Shown: piece by piece, positions 1-5,735 of the stretch
Numbering within the stretch: position 1 is the stretch's first letter
Layout: each line of letters opens with the position of its first letter
Origin: Clostridium_AQ sp900552125
GTDB taxonomy: Bacteria; Bacillota_I; Bacilli_A; Erysipelotrichales; Erysipelotrichaceae
Length of the DNA: 6,607 nucleotides
Assembly: GCA_037892765.1 (NCBI GenBank)
Contig: JBBKBW010000079.1
Reading direction: 5' to 3' (one strand)
The notes under the pieces: model-generated
Told to the model about the DNA's origin: nothing
Seen by the model: the letters and a program-made list of their open reading frames with translations, nothing else
Database searches by the model: none
Position numbers and translations under genes: made by a program

Positions 1-790
1 TTTTTCATTTCTATATTTTCTTACAATAATTATTTCAACAATCAAAAGAACCGCAATTGCAATAATACAGATAATCATATTTCGATACCATGGTCCAAAT
101 AAATCTTCACCTTTGCTTAAATCATTACTCGTTGTAAGTGTATACTCTTTTTCTTTTAATATTTCTACGATTTTTGCAGTACCATTCGAAGAAGCAGTAT
201 GTATATATATATGTAATAGTCATTCATTGTGGAATTTTTAAGATACGGTGTATTAGTTATTATGTATTTCCAGTCAAAATATACGAATTTTGTGGAGTAA
301 ATTCCGGCAATAAACTTTCATCTAAAACATTTTCTACTTTCATTTTAAAAGACGTTGTATCAATTTCTGAAGATCCTTCTTCGTAAAAGAATAATGTTAT
401 ATTTTTATTGTTTCTGTTTTTAAAGCGATAAAGAGTATTCTCTTGGGCGACTTGAACTTCATTATACTTAAAGAAATTATCATTGGCAATTAAAATCCTG
501 TAAGCTGTACCAGCATCATCATAAGCAACAAAACTAGGGTTAAATACTGTAAATGTATCCATATCAAATCCGTCATTATCAAGGAGTTGTTGTATTTCCT
601 TTTCCTTATTTAAGATATCTTCAATTTGAATGGTTGTATTGTCTAGAGAATCATCACTAACAATTACAAAATCACCATATGGGACATTAATGCTAATGTT
701 CTCTATTCTTATAAAACTAATAGTCATGTAACAAAAAATACAAATAATTAAAATGATAGGAATGCTTAAATAAAGTTTCCATTTTTTCAT
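1..790 (-). pseudogene. Disrupted predicted ABC-type permease (FtsX/MacB-like layout), 3' end beyond window
   Basis: The ATG at 790 follows a strong ribosome binding site (GGGGGGCGAG). The first frame stays open for 176 codons (790-260). It gives an N-terminal membrane segment (about residues 6-27) and an extracellular-looking domain, then stops in TAATAA after LTGNT. Sensible sequence then resumes in a second frame (ITNTPYLKNSTMNDYYIYI, about 254-203) and a third (TASSNGTAKIVEILKEKEY onward, about 198-1), followed by a second membrane segment and a basic RKYRNEK tail at the window edge. Two separate 1-nt losses, or one loss plus a 2-nt gain in the AT run at 200-213, would explain this. An N-terminal helix, large outside domain, second helix and basic loop fit FtsX/MacB-type permeases or bacteriocin-associated membrane proteins. 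The family call is inference; the frame changes are seen directly. It probably belongs to the operon with the two genes upstream of it. Confidence 0.5.
200..213. repeat. AT-dinucleotide run inside the disrupted permease
   Basis: The plus strand reads GTATATATATATGT. On the coding (minus) strand the run lies between codons reading DYYIYI and TASSNG, exactly where the reading frame changes. Removing one AT unit joins the two frames as DYYIYIYTASSNG. Dinucleotide runs are prone to slipped-strand mispairing, so this is a plausible cause of the second frameshift. Confidence 0.5.
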
Positions 791-815
791 ATTTCTCGCC
801 CCCCATTGCCAATGT

Positions 816-860
816 AAGTATAAAAGAATTAGTGAATTGCTATCTACTTAAAGTATAAAA
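816..860. repeat. Two copies of AAGTATAAAA, 35 bp apart, in the 112-bp gap before the permease
   Basis: AAGTATAAAA occurs at 816-825 and again at 851-860 (TTTTATACTT on the coding strand). A 10-bp palindrome, ACTTTAAAGT, lies nearby at 892-901. TATACT could act as a minus-strand -10 element in either copy, but no convincing -35 element is placed. This may be an internal promoter or operator, or chance in AT-rich DNA. Confidence 0.2.
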
Positions 861-902
861 TGATGTGCAAATTATCGTGAGAAATAAATAAACTTTAAAG
901 TA

Positions 903-1463
903 TTATTTATTTTGTAAGAGATTTAATATCTCATTCAACTCTGTTGATGCAGTTTTGTTCACTTGTTCTTGTTCTAAACTATATGCTCCTTGAGTAGCAT
1001 TAATTAAACTAGGATAACCGGATGGGTATGTTGCAACTAAAAACAAATAAGAACCACCTTCTTCTATTGGTGTACATTCATCTAAAGCATAATTAACTCC
1101 ATCTAATTCTCCACCAAGACGTTTTATTTCAATATTATTACTTTCAATTTGTCCCTTATAAACTTGATCTGTTTGAATAGTATAAATTGTATAAGGAAGC
1201 AATGGACTTTCCTCTTGATAGCCAGTCAAATAGTTTTCCCCTTCATTGGCAATATTCAGTTCTTCATATCTAATACCTACAACTTTTCCGCTAAAAGCTA
1301 AATTAGCCGCATTTACAATATCTTCTGCATGATCATACCGAGGATAATCTGCATGTAAATAAGAAATTTCTTTCGTTTCTTTTGTTGTAGCGGTATATAA
1401 CAAACTAAATCCTACAAACACACATACAATACTTAATATTACATATAACTTATTTTTTTTCAT
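903..1463 (-). CDS. Hypothetical membrane-anchored or secreted protein (186 aa)
   Basis: The ATG at 1463 has an upstream AGAAAGGAAA ribosome binding site, and the frame is intact to a TAA. Residues 1-5 are basic and residues about 6-27 are hydrophobic, so this is a signal anchor or uncleaved signal peptide with the remaining ~160 residues outside the cell. The outer part has an AEDIVNAANLAFSGKVVGI stretch, a YTIQTDQVYKGQIE segment, an IKRLGGELDG turn and a GGSYLFLVATYPSGYPSLIN segment ending in NATQGAYSLEQ. It looks like an all-beta extracellular domain of the kind found in uncharacterised Firmicute proteins. No catalytic motif is visible. It starts 32 bp after the stop of the broken metalloprotease in the same direction, so the two are probably co-transcribed. 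It may act with the protease or with the permease downstream, but no function can be assigned. Confidence 0.85.
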   Translation of the reverse strand: MKKNKLYVILSIVCVFVGFSLLYTATTKETKEISYLHADYPRYDHAEDIVNAANLAFSGKVVGIRYEELNIANEGENYLTGYQEESPLLPYTIYTIQTDQVYKGQIESNNIEIKRLGGELDGVNYALDECTPIEEGGSYLFLVATYPSGYPSLINATQGAYSLEQEQVNKTASTELNEILNLLQNK

Positions 1464-1495
1464 ATGGTATTTTTCCTTTCTTTTTGATTTATAAT

Positions 1496-2026
1496 TTAAT
1501 ATTTTGCATTAACATTTTTAATGTCTAGTGATTGTGGAACATATATGGTATTTCTATTTCTTGAATAATTCATTAGAGAAGAATTCCCACTAGAAGGATT
1601 ATCAGCTAACCAAAAAACATGCCCAATCTCGTGTGCAACTGTACTTCGAGCAAAATTTTTAAAATTTGAAGCATCTCTATTAATTGTTCGAGAATTTATT
1701 TCAATCTCAAATTTTGTTAATTATTTCCCACTCTCTAAAGCTAAAGCCCTAGTAACACCATACCATTCGTCAGAATAAGATTGAACATAGATTCTATTAT
1801 TACTAGCATTATCTGTTGTGAAAGTGACTTCAGCAGCAGATGAATTCCAAGATGATCTACCATTATCGAGTATCTTTACCCATGTGTCATTATAACTATT
1901 TGTGTAACTTCTAACTCTAGCGTATGAACTTTTTGATCCCCATGAAATATATGTTGCTGCACTTACACTTATACCAAAACAAAGAAACAATACTGACATA
2001 AAGAAAAATACTTTTATTTTTTTCAT
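1496..2026 (-). pseudogene. Secreted matrixin-like zinc metalloprotease interrupted by an in-frame TAA
   Basis: The ATG at 2026 follows GAGAGGAGAT. Residues 1-23 form a signal peptide (cleavage near VSAA). The frame is open for 101 codons, meets TAA at 1721-1723, and continues in the same frame to the natural stop at 1496-1498, 176 codon positions in all. Beyond the stop it reads KFEIEINSRTIN, then the zinc site HEIGHVFWLAD (codons 132-142: H132, E133, H136, D142) and the Met-turn SLMNYSRNR (M152), ending NVNAKY. HExxH, a third ligand 6 residues after the second His, and a Met-turn are the metzincin signature, here of the HExxHxxGxxD kind. The usual Gly at position 8 is Trp139, another sign of decay. 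The N-terminal fragment alone lacks every catalytic residue, so activity would need readthrough or reversion of one base. A sequencing error or a natural variant cannot be excluded. Confidence 0.85.
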
Positions 2027-2128
2027 AATCTAATCTCCTCTCACACATAAAATAAATATTTTCTTTATTCTAAGCATATATATTCATCTTCTTACCACTC
2101 TCTTACTTTTCTTTATCTTTCTACTTAA

Positions 2129-2157
2129 ATTTTAAATTTAATTTTTCTGTTAAACAA
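2129..2157 (-). promoter_or_regulatory. Candidate promoter for the protease operon
   Basis: On the minus strand TTGTTT (2157-2152) is followed after 17 bp by TAAAAT (2134-2129), a reasonable SigA-type pair. This leaves an untranslated leader of roughly 95 bases before the ATG at 2026. Within that leader the hexamer GTAAGA occurs twice, 11 bp apart. The AT-richness makes chance matches likely. Confidence 0.35.
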
Positions 2158-2396
2158 GGCTATTTTTTTTAGTTAGATGTTATATAATATATCGACAGTG
2201 AAAAATAATAGTAGATATAAAAAACATTTGTTTTTTTAGAAATCGTTACCTACTATAAGTAGAGATAGTAATATTTGAATTTAGAATCAGTTAGAGCAGT
2301 GTGAAATGAATTAATTTCAGTAAATATATAAAGTTAATCCATCTCATTAATAAAAATTCTCATAGTCTTGGGATATAATCATAAGCTTTTTTATTT

Positions 2397-2461
2397 ACTA
2401 TCATGGAAGGACGTCGCACTAAAGAGTACATATAAAAAAGACGTATACCTTAAATGATAGT
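2397..2461. repeat. Imperfect inverted repeat / long stem-loop
   Basis: The left arm has ACTATCAT (2397-2404) and AAGGACGTC (2407-2415). The right arm has GACGT (2440-2444), CCTT (2448-2451) and ATGATAGT (2454-2461). All 17 pairs match, interrupted by a GG/AA internal loop and a 3-nt bulge, with a 24-nt loop. Neither side carries a strong T-run, so it is not a clear terminator. It could be a structured RNA, a regulator site or a small mobile-repeat relic. Confidence 0.45.
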
Positions 2462-2551
2462 TTTAAAAATCACTTAACTGTCACGTCTTCTTATTTTTAT
2501 AATTAATTATCAATGCAGAGACTGTGTGTTTTCGATGTCAAAAGACTATCT

Positions 2552-2773
2552 TTATAATTTGATCCATGGACCTTCCCATCTTCCTTTAGATACATTATAT
2601 AATCGTTTATAAAATGAACCATTTTCAATTTTATAACGCCATTCTTTAATATCAGCGTAAGATGAAATGCTTTCTTTGTTATCTATATCTGTTACATATG
2701 CCTCTTTAGCATGTATATTATAATTAGGGAATAGAACTATCATTACAAGAGTAATAAAACATATTTTTTTCAT
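2552..2773 (-). CDS. Small secreted peptide of the BlaI/M56 operon (73 aa)
   Basis: The frame also runs up to an ATG at 2797, but the start at 2773 is preferred: it has AAAGGAAAG 8 bases upstream, sits 4 nt after the M56 stop, and begins a normal signal peptide (MKKICFITLVMIVLFPN, likely cleavage after residue 22, HA-KEA). The predicted mature part is about 51 residues, rich in aromatic and basic residues, ending in a W-R-Y-K-I-x-N-G-x-x-Y-K-R-L-Y-N pattern (residues 45-60) and a W-E-G-P-W motif (66-70). I recall similar short secreted Firmicute proteins with a K-x-x-N-G-x-x-Y-x-R-x-x-N-x-x-x-x-x-W pattern, but no function is known to me. No cysteine is present in the mature part. As the last gene behind the repressor and membrane protease it may be the operon's output, or a signal or protective factor; this is inference. 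Confidence 0.75.
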   Translation of the reverse strand: MKKICFITLVMIVLFPNYNIHAKEAYVTDIDNKESISSYADIKEWRYKIENGSFYKRLYNVSKGRWEGPWIKL

Positions 2774-2777
2774 AAAA

Positions 2778-3892
2778 TCATCTTTCCTTTCTTTCATCTA
2801 TAATTGGTAAATCACTTAGTTCAGGTGGAATTCCATTTTCAAGTTTTCCAGTCTCTCCATCAATATTCACACTATACGTTCCATCGCTATGACGTATTAT
2901 ATAACCTTTTTCTAAATCATCAGATGACATCGTTCCTTCTATTATTTCGTGATTATAAAAAGCAGGTTCCAATATTATCATATTTGATAAAAACGGAAGA
3001 ATGCATAACAATACTAGAAATATCGAATTTGTCTTCTTTATGAAATTTCCATCCAAAAGATAATTAACTCTATATGAGAGAATTTCTGCTGAATCATTTA
3101 TAAAAGAACTGAATACTAATTCTTTATTGTTTGAATTTGTTTTTCTAATTGTTTTTTGTACGCTGATTAATGATTCTGCATAATTAAGTCTAGATTCTGA
3201 AGACATAGTTTTCGTCACTTGATCATCTACTCTTATTTCTAGAAATAAGCTCATATTTTTTTGTAATAAATATATCGGAGGAAACCACCAGTGCAAAATT
3301 ACGATTATATTTAAAAAAAGCTTAATAAATACATCATGATTTTTTATATGCTGTATTTCATGTAATATTACATTTTTTAAATCAATTTGAGATAATTTAA
3401 TATTTGGTAAAAATATAATTTTTTTAAGACCAAACACCATAGGAGAAGAAACTAAATCTGAAATCATAATCAAGTAATCTTTTCCTTCGAAATTACTGAG
3501 TAACTCACTTGCTTTATAGCATGATGATTTTTTTGTATTCTATTGGTAATTCTATATGAGATAATTATTTGTTGAGCAAACCTAAATCCAAATATAATAG
3601 CTCCACATAACCAAATCAATAAAATAATTTGTTGGACAGTTACACCTGTAATAAGTTCATAATTTAATAACGAAAAGATAGGGTTCATTATAGCGCTTGC
3701 TGGAATAGTTTTCGTAAAAAACAGTTCGATTGGAAACATAAGTCTTAAAATAATTATCACTACTAGAAAAGTAAAAAAATCAGTTCTAAATATCTTAAAT
3801 TTATTTGTTTTAGAGATAAAATAATTTAAAGCTATAATTAGCAAAGAGGAAACACAAATTGTAATAAAGATTGAAGAAAAAGTGATCGACAT
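2778..3892 (-). pseudogene. M56 (BlaR1-type) membrane metalloprotease, split by a frame change
   Basis: The first frame (3892-3470, 140 codons) carries three membrane segments (about residues 5-26, 36-56 and 84-108) and ends SVISKEKIT-TGA. The second frame (3473-2778, from a TTG, 231 codons) continues with IMISDLVSSPMVFG, the conserved M56 approach to the active site. It then has the zinc motif HEIQHIKNHD (H38, E39, H42), a helix with LHWWFPP, and the downstream LEIRVDDQV segment whose E79 is the likely third zinc ligand. A further membrane helix (about 150-172) and a ~55-residue outer tail follow. The halves abut with nothing missing, so a 1-nt change, programmed shifting, or coupled translation at the TTGA overlap are all possible. 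There is no C-terminal penicillin-binding sensor, so beta-lactam sensing is unlikely. In BlaR1 systems the protease inactivates BlaI after a signal. It starts 4 nt after the repressor stop, with AAGGAA inside the repressor's last codons. Confidence 0.8.
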
Positions 3893-3896
3893 AGTA

Positions 3897-4265
3897 TTAT
3901 TCCTTCAAACTTTTTCTTTTCTCTTCAATTAATTGGCTAAGTTCCTCTAATATTTTATCATCTTTGGTTTGTGTAATGAAACTTGATGCGAGTTTAGCGT
4001 AAGTAGATTCGTTTATGAATGATGATATGTAATCAACTTCTTCTATTGATGGTCGATAAAGTCGTGTTAATGCTTTTTTGTTCATTCCGATACTAGAAAC
4101 ATATATGTAATTCATTTTTAATAGTTTCTGTAGAGTTTATTGAATAGTGTTTAAGCTAATTCCATTTGATGCATTCATAATGTCAGTTGCAGACATTTCT
4201 TTATCATTATTCCAAAGAATTTCCATTATTTCATTTTCTCTTTTTGTTAGTTTTGAAAATATCAT
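3897..4265 (-). pseudogene. BlaI/MecI-type transcriptional repressor with an in-frame TAA at codon 43
   Basis: The ATG at 4265 follows AGAGAGG. The frame reads MIFSKLTKRENEIMEILW, the typical start of the BlaI/MecI winged helix, through SATDIMNASNGISLNTIQ, the recognition-helix region (NTVQ in relatives). It then meets TAA (4137-4139) and continues in frame with TLQKLLKMNYIYV and a C-terminal dimerisation half to the stop at 3897. The total of 122 codon positions equals the usual family length of about 120-126, so a single substitution (for example from AAA or CAA) explains the lesion. The 42-residue fragment lacks the wing and dimer domain; reinitiation at the ATG at 4115 would give a 72-residue piece without the DNA-binding helices. 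Without readthrough the operon should be derepressed. It is the first gene of the repressor, M56 and peptide operon. Confidence 0.85.
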
Positions 4266-4280
4266 GTCATCACCTCTCTA

Positions 4281-4296
4281 TACAATAATTATAGTA
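4281..4296 (-). promoter_or_regulatory. Dyad over the -10 region of the BlaI/M56 operon
   Basis: TACAATAATTATAGTA is a palindrome at 14 of 16 positions. On the minus strand it contains TATAAT (4293-4288), a perfect -10 element just upstream of the repressor's ribosome binding site. BlaI/MecI operators are dyads containing TACA and TGTA and often overlap their own promoters, so this is the best candidate auto-operator. The matching -35 element is poor. Confidence 0.45.
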
Positions 4297-4352
4297 CAAA
4301 TATAAAAAAAGAAAAGGTATGTCAAAAACAAAATAGATTTTTTTTAAAAAAA

Positions 4353-4385
4353 ACGATTGTATTTTTTATAAAATCGTATTATAAT
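4353..4385 (+). promoter_or_regulatory. Strong divergent promoter overlapping a 10-bp inverted repeat
   Basis: TTGTAT (4357-4362) and TATAAT (4380-4385) are separated by exactly 17 bp. ACGATTGTAT (4353-4362) and ATAAAATCGT (4368-4377) form a dyad matching at 9 of 10 pairs around a TTTTT centre, covering the -35 and spacer. That placement suits a repressor operator. It faces away from the repressor gene, so divergent control of the plus-strand operon by the BlaI-type protein is possible but not shown; its sequence differs from the dyad at 4281-4296. Confidence 0.55.
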
Positions 4386-4439
4386 TTAGGTGAAGAAAAT
4401 AGTTTAAATTTTTATAAGAAAAGGACAGGGGAGATACCA

Positions 4440-4550
4440 ATGGAATTTAAGAAGCCAAGTAAAATAAGTCACATAATATGATTTACTTGTAATGCTTAAT
4501 TGCTCTTGATTTATTTAGAACAAGTAGAAAGGAATGGTTGGTTAATATGA
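4440..4550 (+). pseudogene. Possible decayed small-peptide gene (36 codons with two internal stops)
   Basis: The ATG at 4440 has a good GGGGAGA site at 4428-4434. The open part is only 13 codons (MEFKKPSKISHII) before TGA. In the same frame, after TGA and one TAA, the sequence reads LLLIYLEQVERNGWLI and ends in a TGA that overlaps the next ATG (4547) as ATGA. That overlap and the good ribosome site suggest a former small peptide or one-helix membrane protein. The short 13-residue product could instead be a leader peptide. No family is recognised. Confidence 0.3.
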
Positions 4551-4830
4551 AAAAAATAAGTTAATACTTTCATCACTTTTAATTATTTTATTATTTATTA
4601 GCTCTGTATATATAAAAATATAATGGCTTTAATTTTATGGACATATCTTTATATGAATAAAAGAGGTATGTTAATCAGAAGAAGATGATCTAACAGAATA
4701 TGTACCTACAACTCTTACAATTAAAAAAATAAAATTATATATACTTTAACAGGAGATGTAAAGTTGTCATAGATAGATATTTTTATGCAAATGAGAAATA
4801 GGCAATAAATATTATGATTATTGTCTGTGA
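4547..4830 (+). pseudogene. Relic of a small signal-anchored protein (DUF3139-like), several frameshifts
   Basis: The ATG at 4547 is preceded by AGAAAGGAATGG, but only MKKIS is open. One missing base restores a signal or anchor helix (MKKI-LILSSLLIILLFISS-VYI). Further frame changes give KYNGFNFMDISLYE, then SEEDDLTEYVPTTLTIKKIK, then LTGDV, VVIDRYFYANEK and GNKYYDYCL before TGA at 4828-4830. An N-terminal helix, YxKYNG shortly after it and a YYDY end resemble the small DUF3139-type proteins of Lactobacillales as I remember them. The length (~94 codons) fits. At least four lesions make it clearly non-functional. The family name is tentative; the relic itself is well supported by consecutive hydrophobic and amphipathic pieces in order. 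Confidence 0.5.
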
Positions 4831-4851
4831 TTTGAGCTTGGAGGAAGGAAT

Positions 4852-4908
4852 ATGATAAAAGATAAATTCTGGTATATGAAATTTGTTTTATTTCACTCGA
4901 TCAGTTAA
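4852..4908 (+). pseudogene. 18-codon stub behind an excellent ribosome binding site
   Basis: GGAGGAAGGA precedes the ATG at 4852. The frame reads MIKDKFWYMKFVLFHSIS and stops at TAA inside the left arm of the stem-loop at 4895-4935. The near-ideal ribosome site and the KFWYMKFVLFHS start look like the beginning of a membrane protein that has been cut off, probably by deletion. It could also be a genuine very small peptide gene. No homologue is recognised. Confidence 0.35.
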
Positions 4909-4935
4909 TGCATGTTATAAATTAACTAATCGAGT
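4895..4935. repeat. 15-bp inverted repeat with 11-nt loop
   Basis: ACTCGATCAGTTAAT (4895-4909) pairs with ATTAACTAATCGAGT (4921-4935) at 14 of 15 positions. It lies exactly where the decayed operon ends. Neither strand has a T-run after the stem, so it is at best a weak terminator. It may be an operator, a recombination scar or the end of a lost element. Confidence 0.55.
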
Positions 4936-4950
4936 ATAAACACGCATTCT

Positions 4951-4966
4951 CTACACTTTTCTACAC
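4951..4966. repeat. Tandem CTACAC motifs, one helical turn apart
   Basis: CTACAC occurs at 4951-4956 and 4961-4966, separated by TTTT. The 10-bp phasing places both on the same face of the helix, as for direct-repeat regulator sites. On the minus strand a third, weaker GCGTGTTT follows. No regulator is assigned. Confidence 0.25.
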
Positions 4967-5025
4967 GATTATGTCATATTTTTTAAAAAATGCGAAGAAA
5001 TAAACATATATTTTACTAATAATTT

Positions 5026-5100
5026 ATGAAAAAACTTATAAGTGCACTTTTGATTTCAAATATATTCTTGAATATTAACACAATAAATTTCTTATTATAA
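5026..5100 (+). other. 24-codon hydrophobic ORF resembling a signal peptide
   Basis: The ATG at 5026 opens MKKLISALLISNIFLN and ends in TAA at 5098-5100. The basic start and hydrophobic core look like a signal peptide, but the region upstream is AT-rich with no ribosome binding site. It may be the relic of a secreted-protein gene or a chance frame; a short signalling peptide is possible but unsupported. Confidence 0.2.
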
Positions 5101-5104
5101 GTTT
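5032..5104. repeat. 10-bp perfect inverted repeat, arms 53 bp apart
   Basis: AAACTTATAA (5032-5041) and TTATAAGTTT (5095-5104) are exact reverse complements. They flank the candidate promoter of the 189-residue gene. Paired operators and DNA looping are possible, but pure AT-rich arms can arise by chance. Confidence 0.3.
5050..5078 (+). promoter_or_regulatory. Candidate promoter for the secreted 189-aa gene
   Basis: TTGATT (5050-5055) and TATTAA (5073-5078) are spaced by 17 bp, about 90 bases upstream of the ATG at 5166. The -35 also lies in a small dyad, TTTGATTTCAAA. The match is moderate and the region is AT-rich. Confidence 0.3.
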
Positions 5105-5165
5105 ATTAAACATCCATTTTTATAGTAGTTTAAAGTTAGAAATGATAGCTTAAGGAGGGAATTAT

Positions 5166-5735
5166 ATGAAAAAAATAGTATTAGGATTTTTATCGGCTGT
5201 ATTATTATCATTTCCTTTTGTTTCAGTTGACACAGTGCATGCAAAAGAAATTATTCCAAATGAAACGAATCAAGTAGAAGGTTACTTGCCTGTTGTAACA
5301 GATAAAAAATCTCCTTATTATGTTGATCAATATGGCAATATTTTAGATGAGGCACCATCAGAAGGAACATATGTTCATGTTTTATATGATTCTAGATGGG
5401 ATACTTCTCCAAATGCAAGGACAACTGTATACCAATACATAAATATAAATAATATCCAGTTAAAAGGTTCTTCAAGTGGTCATTATTCTATAGATTGGTA
5501 TAATACTAGAATAAATGTAGGAATGACAGTGTATTGGGATTCAAAATCTTATAGGGTAACTAAAATAGAAAACCCTAGCATTTTATCATACAATTGTCCA
5601 CTTTTGAGTGCACATAGTGAACCATGGATTACAACTAGCGTTTCAGGAGGTAGAGCTGTGGTAAAAGGTTATATTACATATCTTGAACCATATAAAGAAA
5701 CATTAACTGGTTCTGGTTCTTGGGGGTTAGTATGA
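5166..5735 (+). CDS. Secreted protein of unknown function (189 aa)
   Basis: The start is fixed by TAAGGAGGG six bases before the ATG. Residues 1-26 are a classic signal peptide (MKKIVLGFLSAVLLSFPF, cleavage after VHA before KE). The mature part (~163 residues) opens with an acidic linker, then a segment with SPYYVDQYGNILDEAP, a Tyr/Asn-rich beta-like region (VYQYININNIQLKGSSSGHY), a DWYNTRINVGMTVYW stretch, and an end with WITTSVSGGRAVVKGYITY and GSGSWGLV. There is one cysteine (NCPLL). No LPXTG anchor, C-terminal helix or catalytic motif is seen, so it should be released. Its stop overlaps the next start as ATGA, so the two products are probably made together. Possible roles are an antimicrobial or toxic protein, an inhibitor or a cell-surface binding protein; no family is recognised. 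Confidence 0.85.
   Translation: MKKIVLGFLSAVLLSFPFVSVDTVHAKEIIPNETNQVEGYLPVVTDKKSPYYVDQYGNILDEAPSEGTYVHVLYDSRWDTSPNARTTVYQYININNIQLKGSSSGHYSIDWYNTRINVGMTVYWDSKSYRVTKIENPSILSYNCPLLSAHSEPWITTSVSGGRAVVKGYITYLEPYKETLTGSGSWGLV

Larger units (their letters stand above)
2041..2551. other. Long intergenic spacer without a supported gene
   Basis: No reading frame with a ribosome binding site is visible on either strand between the protease start and the small secreted peptide's stop. The stretch holds the candidate protease promoter (2129-2157), a short A/T hairpin (AAAAAACA/TGTTTTTT, about 2219-2237), the palindrome CTACTATAAGTAG near 2250-2262, and the imperfect stem-loop at 2397-2461. It must also contain the 3' end of the peptide transcript, but no classic GC-rich terminator with a T-run is seen. 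Confidence 0.6.

Noticed and set aside
138..386. Plus-strand 82-codon frame
   Set aside because: It is antisense to the permease gene, which has a strong start and recognisable layout.
2041..2551. tRNA, riboswitch or T-box in the spacer
   Set aside because: No cloverleaf, T-box sequence or known riboswitch core was recognised by eye.
2774..2797. Upstream start (MKERKDDF extension) for the small secreted peptide
   Set aside because: It lacks a ribosome site and would put charged residues before an otherwise normal signal peptide; the ATG at 2773 has a good site.
2804..3043. Plus-strand 79-codon frame
   Set aside because: It is antisense to the catalytic half of the M56 gene, with no ribosome site and no protein-like composition.
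1721..4139. Reassigned TAA codon, suggested by two in-frame TAA codons with good downstream frames
   Set aside because: Other genes in the window end normally at TAA, and indel lesions occur too, so ordinary decay explains the data better.
2778..4265. Beta-lactam resistance sensing (bla/mec) system
   Set aside because: The M56 protein has no penicillin-binding sensor domain and no beta-lactamase or PBP2a gene is present.
4951..4966. CRISPR or long tandem-repeat array
   Set aside because: There are only two 6-bp copies, with no repeated unit of CRISPR length.
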